DNA of 7,464 nucleotides from Candidatus Spechtiibacteriota bacterium (GCA_016177905.1 JACOUK010000040.1:1-7464), one strand, 5' to 3'; shown: positions 1 through 5,288, counted from the first letter of the stretch. Notes: a model not told the origin generated them from the letters alone. Numbers and translations are program-made.

Positions 1-1131
1 CAAGATACTTTCAATCTCCTCGATTATCTGCCGCTTGAAGGGTTCGTCTTCTCGGCATCGCCCAACAACTTCATTGCCATTAACGGGAATCTCTGCACCG
101 CGCCTCTCATAATGGGCGATGTGGTGATTGCCAAGCCCTCTTCGGATGTGGTGTATTCGTTCCATATTTTTTTGAAAATCCTCCACGAGGCAGGACTTCC
201 TGCCGATGTTCTTTCTGTGCTCCATGGCAACTCGAAAATGATCGGCGATATATTGCTCGAGCACCCCATGCTTTCTGGAATCCATTTTACCGGCGGCACG
301 GAGACCTTTAGCGAGATGTGGAGGCGCGTTGGCCAGAATGTGGATAAATACAGGAACTTCCCTGTACTCGTAGGAGAGACAGGCGGCAAAGACCCGATTG
401 TGGTATATGATGATTCTGATCCGCTTCAAATCGCGATCGCCATGGCGGTCGGAGGGTTTGGCGCGCAGGGCAGAAAGTGTTCGTCTACCTCGCGCGTCTA
501 TATGACTCCGGAGATGTTCGCGAAAGTGGAGCCTCATCTTACGACTTTTCTCCGTACTATAAAAGTGGGGGATGTCGCGGACGTCACCAATTACTTGGGC
601 GCCATTATTAACGAACGGGAATACGAAAAAGTTAACAGCTATATCAATCAAGCCTACCATGACTTTGATAAGGGTGTCAGGAAGATACTAAGGGGAACGA
701 TTCCGGGCACGCAAGGATGGTTCATAGCCCCTACGATTATCGTCACCGATAATCCGCACTACCGCACTATAAGTGAAGAAGTTTTCGGCCCCGTGATCAC
801 TATCTGTCTTTTGCCCAAAGATCGTTTTGAAAAAGAAGTTTTGACGCTTTGCGATAGCACCTCTCCTTATGCGCTTACGGGCGCTATACACACGCAAGAT
901 GTGCTCCAATTCTGCGAAGCATTGCATGAGCTGCGCTTTGCGGCGGGGAATATCTATGATGATCGAACCACTGCGGCCATGGTAAATCAGCAGCCTTTTT
1001 CCGGAATGAGGAAGTCCGGCACGGACAGTAAGGTCGGCTGGAGCCAGAATTTGAGAAATTGGACGAAACCGCGCACGATTTGCTTGCGATCGGTGAAGAC
1101 CACTTTTCCGCCAAAGTATCTGGAGGAGTAA
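1..1131 (+). CDS. pruA: 1-pyrroline-5-carboxylate dehydrogenase (ALDH4 type), 5' end missing
   Basis: Oxidises L-glutamate gamma-semialdehyde (open form of 1-pyrroline-5-carboxylate) to glutamate with NAD+, the second step of proline breakdown. The frame is open from base 1, so the gene begins upstream; 376 residues are visible, and against about 540 for the family some 160-190 N-terminal residues are missing. Seen in order (numbering from base 1): a fold segment like LEGFVFSASPNNFIAINGN near residues 12-30, FTGGTETF near 96, the general-base glutamate in GETGGK (E126), the catalytic cysteine in GRKCSS (C160), EEVFGPV near 264, and the C-terminal NQQPFSGMRKSGT. The FTGG(S/T)xTF, QNVDKYRNFP and QQPF(S/G)G wording matches ALDH4/P5CDH rather than general aldehyde dehydrogenases. 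Both catalytic residues are intact. No proline dehydrogenase domain follows, so it is not the C-terminal part of a PutA with further domains. A first internal ATG at 112 is not the start, because homology continues before it. Confidence 0.9.
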   Translation, partial: QDTFNLLDYLPLEGFVFSASPNNFIAINGNLCTAPLIMGDVVIAKPSSDVVYSFHIFLKILHEAGLPADVLSVLHGNSKMIGDILLEHPMLSGIHFTGGTETFSEMWRRVGQNVDKYRNFPVLVGETGGKDPIVVYDDSDPLQIAIAMAVGGFGAQGRKCSSTSRVYMTPEMFAKVEPHLTTFLRTIKVGDVADVTNYLGAIINEREYEKVNSYINQAYHDFDKGVRKILRGTIPGTQGWFIAPTIIVTDNPHYRTISEEVFGPVITICLLPKDRFEKEVLTLCDSTSPYALTGAIHTQDVLQFCEALHELRFAAGNIYDDRTTAAMVNQQPFSGMRKSGTDSKVGWSQNLRNWTKPRTICLRSVKTTFPPKYLEE

Positions 1132-1148
1132 GGGAGTACAATAAAAAC

Positions 1149-1180
1149 ATCCCCTTCTGTCAAAGAAAGGGGATTTTTGT
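1149..1180. terminator. Bidirectional rho-independent terminator
   Basis: An 8-bp stem (ATCCCCTT at 1149-1156 with AAGGGGAT at 1167-1174) closes a 10-base loop. On the + strand it runs into TTTTT then GTTTGTG, ending the P5C dehydrogenase transcript 18 bases after its stop codon. Read on the - strand the same hairpin is followed by GTTTTTATT, so it can also end the opposing small gene whose stop lies at 1199. One hairpin serving two convergent genes is common in compact genomes. Confidence 0.85.
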
Positions 1181-1198
1181 TTGTGCTTTTGCGCCTTT

Positions 1199-1522
1199 TT
1201 AGTAATCTATGCCCGGTTCTTGCTGCGGCCAAGGAGAGTCGGGGCGGAGAGCGATTCTGGCGTGCGCGAAATACATTGCAAGGTCTCGATTGTATTCACC
1301 AGATTGAGGGTCGTCTATCATTAGAAGGAGCTTGTGCCAGAGTTTGTGGCAGGGATTCATTTCGTTATAGCCGTGATAGCACATTTCAATGTGCGCAAGC
1401 GCTCTTACTAGTTGTTCGCCTTGATCCCCGGAAAGGTTGCTTTGCTCGTTACCCGGTAACGCAAGGAACTTGTTGATAGTGTCGCGTGATGGCCCGCAGT
1501 TTACTACCTCTTCTGACTTCAT
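1199..1522 (-). CDS. Unknown small soluble protein, 107 residues
   Basis: No family recognised. The reading frame continues to an ATG at 1564, but I place the start at the second of two adjacent ATGs (1520-1522): AGGAGG at 1528-1533 lies 5 bases before it, and the predicted promoter would start the transcript near 1558, downstream of the 1564 ATG. The protein begins MKSEEVVNCGPSRDTI, is soluble, has no membrane segment or signal peptide, and is rich in His, Cys and Met in the middle (ALAHIEMCYHGYNEMNPCH), then has a helical HKLLLMID stretch and a C-terminal Tyr. The His/Cys cluster could bind metal, but no standard zinc motif is formed. It converges on the P5C dehydrogenase gene and diverges from leuS. 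Composition looks like a real protein, unlike the opposite frame; coding status is supported mainly by the promoter, ribosome site and terminator around it. Confidence 0.6.
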   Translation of the reverse strand: MKSEEVVNCGPSRDTINKFLALPGNEQSNLSGDQGEQLVRALAHIEMCYHGYNEMNPCHKLWHKLLLMIDDPQSGEYNRDLAMYFAHARIALRPDSPWPQQEPGIDY

Positions 1523-1527
1523 CATTG

Positions 1528-1533
1528 CCTCCT
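1528..1533 (-). promoter_or_regulatory. Shine-Dalgarno site deciding the start of the 107-residue gene
   Basis: AGGAGG on the - strand, 5 bases before the ATG at 1520-1522 and only 2 bases before the ATG at 1523-1525. The spacing favours the former. It argues against the longer reading from 1564. Confidence 0.65.
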
Positions 1534-1564
1534 CGTTTGCATTTTGGCTAAAGAACCCTACCAT

Positions 1565-1593
1565 AGGATACCAATAAATCGAAAAGTTGTAAA
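1565..1593 (-). promoter_or_regulatory. Predicted sigma70-type promoter for the 107-residue gene
   Basis: On the - strand: -35 TTTACA (1588-1593, 5 of 6 consensus bases), 17-base spacer, -10 TATCCT (1565-1570, 4 of 6). The expected start of transcription near 1558 gives a leader of about 35 bases before the ATG at 1522. The -35 box overlaps that of the leuS promoter on the other strand. Confidence 0.5.
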
Positions 1594-1615
1594 GCCCTAA
1601 AAACAGTGATAGAAT
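1587..1615 (+). promoter_or_regulatory. Predicted extended -10 promoter of leuS
   Basis: On the + strand: -35 TTGTAA (1587-1592, 4 of 6), 17-base spacer, -10 TAGAAT (1610-1615, 5 of 6), with the TG of an extended -10 at 1607-1608. The predicted transcription start, about 1622, falls at or within 2 bases of the leuS ATG at 1624, so the mRNA should be leaderless or nearly so. There is no Shine-Dalgarno sequence before leuS, which fits. Confidence 0.55.
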
Positions 1616-1623
1616 AACGACAT

Positions 1624-3963
1624 ATGACAGAGTATAATCCTCTTAAAATTGAACAAAAGTGGCGAGACAGGTGGGAAAAAGAAAAGGCATGGAATGTTGA
1701 TTTGAAGAAAGCAAAAAAGCCGTACTACAACCTTATGATGTTCCCCTATCCCTCGGCAGAAGGCCTTCATGTCGGGAATGTTTTTACTTTTACCGGCGTC
1801 GATATTCACGGACGATACATGAGGATGCGGGGCTATGATGTGTTTGAGCCGATGGGCTTTGACGCTTTCGGGATACACTCGGAAAATTTCGCGATAAAGC
1901 AGGGGACGCATCCTCAAAAAGAGACAGAAAAAAATATTTCTCACTTTCGCGAACAGCTTAAAAACATGGGTGCGATGTTTAATTGGGATCATGAAGTTGA
2001 CACAAGCAAGCCCGAATATTACAAATGGACGCAATGGTTATTTTTACAGCTTTACAAGGCCGGCTTGGCGTATCGGGCAAAAGCTCCGGTTGACTGGTGC
2101 GAAGGCTGCAAGACCGTTCTTGCGGATGAACAGGTTATTTCCGGAAAATGTGAGCGGTGCGGAACTGATGTTATTCAGAAAGAGCTTGAGCAGTGGTTTT
2201 TTAGAATTACAAAGTACGCGGAAAGGCTTTTGGGGAATCTCGACAAACTCGACTGGTCCGAGGCTGTAAAAGTTGCGCAAAGAAATTGGATCGGACGCTC
2301 GGTCGGCACGGAACTGGAATTTAGAATAAAAAATTTAGAATCCAGGATTAAAATTTTCACCACAAGGCCGGATACGTTATTTGGGGCAACATATCTTGTG
2401 TTGTCTCCGGAGCATGAACATGTTCCAAGTTTCATGTTTCAAGTTTCAAATCGTAAGGTGGTAGAAAAATACATCGGCGCCTCTAAAAATAAGACTGAAC
2501 TCGAACGCACAGATCTTGCGAAAGAGAAGACCGGCGTCGAGCTCAAGGGTGTCACCGCGATAAATCCGGCAAATAACGAAGAAATTCCGGTATGGATTGC
2601 CGACTATGTTCTTTCAAATTACGGAACCGGCGCGATTATGGCGGTGCCCGCTTACGATGAAAGGGACATGGAATTTGCAAAAAAATTTAAATTGCCCGTA
2701 AGCGACGCGCCGCTCGTTGACAAGGAGGAAATTGTAAGTCGGGTTGGCGGTGAAAAGAAGGTCAACTATCATCTTCGCGATTGGCTGATTTCGCGCCAGC
2801 GTTATTGGGGGCCGCCTATACCTATAATCTACTGCAATGCATGTGGGGTTGTTCCTGTGCCGGAAAAGGATTTGCCGGTTCTATTGCCTTATGTCGAAAA
2901 CTTTCGACCGACCGGAACGGATAAATCTCCGCTTGCGAATGTTGAAGAATTTGCGAAAACGACATGTCCAAAATGCGGGGGAGAGGCGCAGAGAGAGACA
3001 GACGTGTCGGATACGTTTTTAGATTCCTCGTGGTATTTTTTGAGATACCCTTCGACAGAGTTTGACGATAAGCCGTTTGATGAAAAAATTACAAAAAAAT
3101 GGCTTCCGGTTTCTATGTATATCGGCGGGAAAGAACACTCTGTATTGCACTTGATGTACGCGCGATTCGTAACCATGGCGCTGGAAGATATGGGGTACTT
3201 CGATTTTCAGGAACCATTTTTGAAGTTTCGCGCTCATGGTCTTTTAATCAAAGATGGGGCGAAGATGTCGAAATCAAAAGGGAATGTGGTAAGTCCCGAT
3301 GAATATTTTGACGCGTACGGCGCGGATGTGATGCGTATGTTCCTTATGTTTTTAGGGCCGTACGAGTTTGGCGGAGACTGGAGGGATGAGGGGATAGCGG
3401 GTATCGCGAGGTTTTTGAAAAGAGTGTGGACGTTATCGCTTAAATTAAAAATTGAAAATGAAAAACGAAAAGCTATAGATAAAAATTTAAAATCTCATAC
3501 GAATGGATTAGAAAAACTTACTCATAAAACAATCAAGAAAGTTACGGAGGATATTGAGAAATTGCAATATAACACCGCGATCGCGGGTTTAATGGAGTAC
3601 GTCAATACCCTGACGCGATATACGATATACGATATACGATATACAGAAATTTTATTAAAACTTCTTGCTCCGTTTGCGCCTCATCTTGCGGAAGAACTTT
3701 GGCATGAAGCGTTGGGGCATACAACAAGCATTCACAGCGAACCTTGGCCGACGTATGATCCAGAGAAGATTATCGAAGAAAAAGTGCAAATGGTTGTACA
3801 GGTAAATGGAAAAGTTCGCGGAGAGATAGAGGTTGACGCCGATGCGAGCGAAGACATGGTAAAAAATATTGCGCTTAAAGACGAAAAAGTCCGAAAGTGG
3901 CTTGACGGCGAGCCGAAAAAAGTTATAGTAGTGCCATGGAGAGTGGTGAGTATAGTGACGTAG
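1624..3963 (+). CDS. leuS: Leucyl-tRNA synthetase, complete, 779 residues
   Basis: Charges tRNA-Leu with leucine in the cytoplasm, using ATP, and edits mischarged tRNA. Class-I signatures are present: HVGN (49-52, the HIGH motif) and KMSKS (547-551). Zinc-finger-like pairs are C159/C162 with C176/C179, and C404/C407 with C448/C451. The CP1 editing domain shows TTRPDT (246-251) and the conserved Asp345 in GTGAIMAVPAYDERD, so editing may be intact. WLISRQRYWGPPIP (387-400), the anticodon-binding helices (about 600-710) and the C-terminal VVQVNGKVRGEI domain (about 722-734) follow. It is about 80 residues shorter than the E. coli enzyme: the leucine-specific insertion before KMSKS is absent (only HGLLIKDGA remains), and the stretch between the editing domain and VNYHLRDW is unusually short. 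Four tracts with 7-bp period are translated in frame in variable loops (residues about 232-244, 268-275, 605-617, 665-673). The start is fixed by homology (MTEYNPLKIEQKW) and the promoter; no ribosome site is seen. Confidence 0.96.
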   Translation: MTEYNPLKIEQKWRDRWEKEKAWNVDLKKAKKPYYNLMMFPYPSAEGLHVGNVFTFTGVDIHGRYMRMRGYDVFEPMGFDAFGIHSENFAIKQGTHPQKETEKNISHFREQLKNMGAMFNWDHEVDTSKPEYYKWTQWLFLQLYKAGLAYRAKAPVDWCEGCKTVLADEQVISGKCERCGTDVIQKELEQWFFRITKYAERLLGNLDKLDWSEAVKVAQRNWIGRSVGTELEFRIKNLESRIKIFTTRPDTLFGATYLVLSPEHEHVPSFMFQVSNRKVVEKYIGASKNKTELERTDLAKEKTGVELKGVTAINPANNEEIPVWIADYVLSNYGTGAIMAVPAYDERDMEFAKKFKLPVSDAPLVDKEEIVSRVGGEKKVNYHLRDWLISRQRYWGPPIPIIYCNACGVVPVPEKDLPVLLPYVENFRPTGTDKSPLANVEEFAKTTCPKCGGEAQRETDVSDTFLDSSWYFLRYPSTEFDDKPFDEKITKKWLPVSMYIGGKEHSVLHLMYARFVTMALEDMGYFDFQEPFLKFRAHGLLIKDGAKMSKSKGNVVSPDEYFDAYGADVMRMFLMFLGPYEFGGDWRDEGIAGIARFLKRVWTLSLKLKIENEKRKAIDKNLKSHTNGLEKLTHKTIKKVTEDIEKLQYNTAIAGLMEYVNTLTRYTIYDIRYTEILLKLLAPFAPHLAEELWHEALGHTTSIHSEPWPTYDPEKIIEEKVQMVVQVNGKVRGEIEVDADASEDMVKNIALKDEKVRKWLDGEPKKVIVVPWRVVSIVT
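2318..2354 (+). repeat. Heptamer-period repeat 1 inside leuS
   Basis: Units read TTTAGAA, TAAAAAA, TTTAGAA, TCCAGGA, TTAAAAT from 2320 onward; the 10-mer AATTTAGAAT occurs at 2318 and again exactly 14 bases later at 2332. It encodes FRIKNLESRIKI in a beta-hairpin just before the TTRPDT editing motif, a place where LeuRS sequences vary. The repeat is degenerate, so the insertion boundaries are approximate. Confidence 0.6.
2427..2447 (+). repeat. Heptamer repeat 2 inside leuS
   Basis: Three tandem 7-mers: AAGTTTC, ATGTTTC, AAGTTTC. At 21 bases it adds exactly seven codons (SFMFQVS region) in a variable loop of the editing domain, leaving the frame unchanged. Confidence 0.75.
3438..3472 (+). 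repeat. Heptamer-period repeat 3 inside leuS
   Basis: Five degenerate 7-mers: GCTTAAA, TTAAAAA, TTGAAAA, TGAAAAA, CGAAAAG. It encodes the lysine/glutamate-rich LKLKIENEKRK linker after RFLKRVWTLS in the anticodon-binding region, where length varies between species. Low A-rich complexity means some periodicity could be chance, but it aligns with the other three tracts in unit length. Confidence 0.55.
3616..3643 (+). repeat. Perfect heptamer repeat 4 inside leuS
   Basis: Four exact copies of CGATATA in tandem (28 bases). Translated as RYTIYDIRY in a loop between two anticodon-domain helices, before LLKLLAPFAPHLAEELW. Because the unit is 7 bases, the copies are read in three different frames in turn. 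Confidence 0.9.
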
Positions 3964-3967
3964 CGTT

Positions 3968-4018
3968 CCCCCTCTTTCCGTCGAAGGCGGATCCGCCTCT
4001 GGCGGAAAGGTAAGGGGG
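3968..4018. repeat. Nested palindromic element after leuS
   Basis: A 14-base perfect palindrome AGGCGGATCCGCCT (3985-3998) sits inside a longer inverted repeat, CTTTCCG (3974-3980) with CGGAAAG (4003-4009), and outside that CCCCCT (3968-3973) with AGGGGG (4013-4018). It starts 5 bases after the leuS stop and could fold into a long hairpin ending the transcript, but no T-run follows, so it is not a standard terminator. The GGCGGATCCGCC core with flanking TGGCGGA looks like a dispersed intergenic repeat; copy number cannot be judged from one window. Confidence 0.65.
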
Positions 4019-4026
4019 GTAAGGGG
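4009..4026 (+). repeat. 9-bp tandem duplication
   Basis: GGTAAGGGG occurs twice without a gap (4009-4017 and 4018-4026), immediately after and partly within the right arm of the palindromic element. No function is evident. Confidence 0.8.
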
Positions 4027-4055
4027 TAGTTATGAATAAAATTCTTTCTTCTTAA

Positions 4056-4186
4056 AAATACGAATCATGCGCAGGGCTTCCGCCGCTTACAGTGAATGAA
4101 GTGAACGAATTTATGCAAGACCCCAAAATGATTTTCGTATGGCCGCGAAGCTGAATAAACTGTATGAAGAAATATCAGCTCATTGA
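4056..4186 (+). pseudogene. Probable frameshifted remnant of a protein C-terminus
   Basis: No intact gene fits here, yet two adjoining frames read like one protein. Frame one gives GLPPLTVNEVNEFMQDPKMIF from 4074 and then hits a stop at about 4152. The next frame, from the ATG at 4139, gives MAAKLNKLYEEISAH and stops with TGA at 4184. Restoring one base near 4136-4138 would join them into a helical C-terminal tail. Upstream the first frame is closed by TAA at 4053, and no ribosome site or start is seen. I read it as the end of a decayed gene, with sequencing error as the alternative. The family is not recognised. Confidence 0.35.
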
Positions 4187-4207
4187 AAATAAAACGTACA
4201 ACAGATA

Positions 4208-4213
4208 AGGAGG
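4208..4213 (+). promoter_or_regulatory. Shine-Dalgarno site selecting a GTG start
   Basis: AGGAGG 5 bases before GTG at 4219-4221. The frame also opens further upstream at a TTG (4183), but that codon has no ribosome site and overlaps the gene remnant, so the GTG is preferred. Confidence 0.7.
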
Positions 4214-4218
4214 GGAAA

Positions 4219-4488
4219 GTGAGTAAATTCAAAAGTTCGCTGGAGATTTTTGCAGTTACTACTCATCAAGGATATGGACGTGTAGTTATTCGCACTAAAG
4301 AAGGAGAATATACCTACTATCGAAGCCAATGTATCATAGCATATGAAGAAGGATGCCTTGCTCCCCGAATGGAACGTAGAATGGTATGGAAGATGGACGG
4401 GCTTAGATTCTGGCGTGAAATGAAAGTTACGCTCTTCTTTCGGGACGATGGCCAGCGTAATGAATATTGCACTGATCTTGACGACTAA
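4219..4488 (+). CDS. Unknown small soluble protein, 89 residues
   Basis: No family recognised. It starts at GTG behind a strong AGGAGG. The sequence begins MSKFKSSLEIFAVTTHQGYG and alternates hydrophobic and polar residues (GRVVIRTKEGEYTYY, MKVTLFF), suggesting a small beta-sheet fold, with a basic Arg/Met-rich middle (RMERRMVWKMDGLRFWREM) and an acidic tail (CTDLDD). There is no membrane segment. The gene stands alone: leuS ends 255 bases upstream, with no clear promoter between, and a hairpin follows 7 bases after its stop. The charge distribution would allow nucleic-acid binding, but this is only a guess. Confidence 0.6.
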   Translation: MSKFKSSLEIFAVTTHQGYGRVVIRTKEGEYTYYRSQCIIAYEEGCLAPRMERRMVWKMDGLRFWREMKVTLFFRDDGQRNEYCTDLDD

Positions 4489-4495
4489 TTTCCCC

Positions 4496-4515
4496 AGGGC
4501 CTTATCGAAGGCCCT
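4496..4515 (+). terminator. Hairpin after the 89-residue gene, possible weak terminator
   Basis: A perfect 8-bp GC-rich stem AGGGCCTT/AAGGCCCT with the 4-base loop ATCG. The following bases are TAGATTTCAG, so the T-run of a classical terminator is poor. It may stop or slow transcription, or protect the 3' end of the mRNA. Confidence 0.45.
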
Positions 4516-4538
4516 TAGATTTCAGAGACAAAATTCGC

Positions 4539-4606
4539 GGAGGTGAACTTTGAACGTTGCGATTAAGGTAAAGGAGTTTGTAAGGGCATTGGTGATCTGG
4601 AGATAG
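4539..4606 (+). other. Strong ribosome site and short TTG-started frame, probable displaced N-terminus
   Basis: GGAGGTGA (4539-4546), a near-perfect match to the anti-Shine-Dalgarno, is followed 3 bases later by TTG (4550-4552) and an 18-codon frame, MNVAIKVKEFVRALVIWR, ending in TAG at 4604. The next gene is read in another frame and has no ribosome site of its own. Adding a single A near 4582 would turn the reading into KEFV-KGIGDLEIAFWKRAIFKKPF and run directly into the membrane protein. Three explanations remain: a one-base deletion in the gene (or in the assembly), a -1 ribosomal frameshift, or a short leader peptide coupled to the gene behind it. Confidence 0.5.
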
Positions 4607-4641
4607 CGTTCTGGAAAAGAGCAATTTTCAAGAAACCTTTC

Positions 4642-4896
4642 ATGGCCCTATTTATATTGAGTATGTTCTTTCTATTTTTCATTCAGGCAGTGCCTTTGTA
4701 CAGCAAGGTAAATCCTCTAATCTGGTGGCATGGTACCGTAATTGTTTTGTTTGAGTATCTCATCGCAATGCCCGCGATCTTCTACTTGATTGACCCGGAC
4801 ATCTTTTTCCCGGGAGATTGGAAACTGCGAAATGAACGCAAGGCGAGGAGGCGGCTGGAGCGAATAAAGAAAAGATATGAGAAGGGAGATGCGTAG
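4642..4896 (+). CDS. Small two-helix membrane protein, 84 residues as read (N-terminus probably longer)
   Basis: No family recognised. Two hydrophobic segments are clear, MALFILSMFFLFFIQAVPLY (1-20) and WHGTVIVLFEYLIAMPAIFYL (29-49), followed by DPDIFFPGDW and a strongly basic helical tail (KLRNERKARRRLERIKKRYEKG) expected to face the cytoplasm. The ATG at 4642 is the first normal start in frame but lacks a ribosome site, and the sequence just before it still reads like protein (GDLEIAFWKRAIFKKPF). The true start is therefore more likely TTG 4550 with a one-base frameshift between, giving about 115 residues. Near-cognate ATT 4588 or CTG 4597 starts are less likely. The stop lies inside a small inverted repeat. 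Confidence 0.6.
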   Translation: MALFILSMFFLFFIQAVPLYSKVNPLIWWHGTVIVLFEYLIAMPAIFYLIDPDIFFPGDWKLRNERKARRRLERIKKRYEKGDA

Positions 4897-4911
4897 TCCG
4901 CACTAGGACTA
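4894..4911 (+). repeat. Short inverted repeat spanning the stop codon
   Basis: TAGTCC (4894-4899) and GGACTA (4906-4911) form a 6-bp stem with a 6-base loop; the first three bases are the stop codon of the membrane protein. No T-run follows; probably minor or incidental. Confidence 0.4.
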
Positions 4912-4933
4912 TGGGATTTAGTAAATAAAAAAT

Positions 4934-4960
4934 AGCCCCGGCAATAGTCGGGGTTTTAAT
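4934..4960. terminator. Bidirectional terminator between convergent genes
   Basis: CCCCG (4936-4940) pairs with CGGGG (4949-4953), extended by a G-T and an A-T pair, around an 8-base loop. On the + strand TTTTAATTT follows; on the - strand CTATTTTTTATTT follows. It closes the small membrane-protein gene on the left, and the - strand gene whose TAA overlaps its right arm (4956-4958). Confidence 0.8.
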
Positions 4961-5282
4961 TTGGTTGCTTGGCAAGAAGGAGGATAAGGACCGTTGCCGC
5001 GCTTATGCCGAGAAAATTTGCGAGCATATCCTGCGCCAAGTCAGTCTTGCCAAGTTGCGCATCGCTTATTTCTTTTGCGGCGGCGAATACAAACAAGATG
5101 CACACCGCAGTTATAAAAGATGCGCCGTAGCTGACTTTAAGCGTCCGAAGGATAAAAAACAGCGCAGACATCGCGGCAAAACTCACAATGAAGTGCGCGG
5201 CGTAGTCCCATGGGTGTGAATGGCCCTGCGGTAAAAAGAACAAAAAGTACTTGTACACTAAATCTGCGGCCCTTTGTATCAA
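4956..5282 (-). CDS. Three-helix membrane protein, VanZ/YfiM-like appearance, 108 residues
   Basis: Starts at TTG (5282), with GGGAGG on the - strand 6 bases before it. Hydrophobic segments lie at about 29-46, 53-69 and 86-104. Polar residues sit at the ends of the helices: D26 and H30 in HPWDYAAHF, K70/E71/D74 in AAAKEISDAQLG, D81 and D85 in DLAQDMLANFLG. The order D-x3-HF, then KE-x2-D, then D-x3-D followed by N and G resembles small VanZ-like or YfiM/DUF2279-type membrane proteins, in which a related KExxD...D pattern occurs. This is a resemblance from memory, not a firm assignment, and no substrate can be named. It is transcribed away from the mutase operon and ends at a shared terminator. 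Confidence 0.7.
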   Translation of the reverse strand: MIQRAADLVYKYFLFFLPQGHSHPWDYAAHFIVSFAAMSALFFILRTLKVSYGASFITAVCILFVFAAAKEISDAQLGKTDLAQDMLANFLGISAATVLILLLAKQPN

Positions 5283-5288
5283 AATCTG

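Noticed and set aside
1..389. - strand frame of 121 codons over the P5C dehydrogenase gene (24-389)
   Set aside because: It is a shadow of a strongly conserved enzyme on the + strand and shows no family features.
1177..1476. A + strand frame of 99 codons opposite the small - strand gene
   Set aside because: It begins with a TTG inside the terminator, has no ribosome site, and has a composition rich in Arg, Cys and Ser typical of a shadow frame; the - strand reading has promoter, ribosome site and terminator.
1523..1564. Longer N-terminus for the - strand small protein from the ATG at 1564
   Set aside because: The predicted promoter would start transcription downstream of it, and the AGGAGG at 1528-1533 points to the internal ATG.
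2318..3643. CRISPR array or spacer-repeat structure
   Set aside because: The heptamers are tandem, without spacers, and differ between tracts; they lie in an intact reading frame.
3968..4026. Standard terminator for leuS
   Set aside because: The inverted repeat is strong but the right side is G-rich (GGGGGGTAAGGGG) with no T-run, so I listed it as a repeat instead.
4642..4896. Toxin of a type I toxin-antitoxin system
   Set aside because: The two hydrophobic helices and basic tail fit loosely, but the length is large for that class and no antisense RNA gene or promoter is visible.
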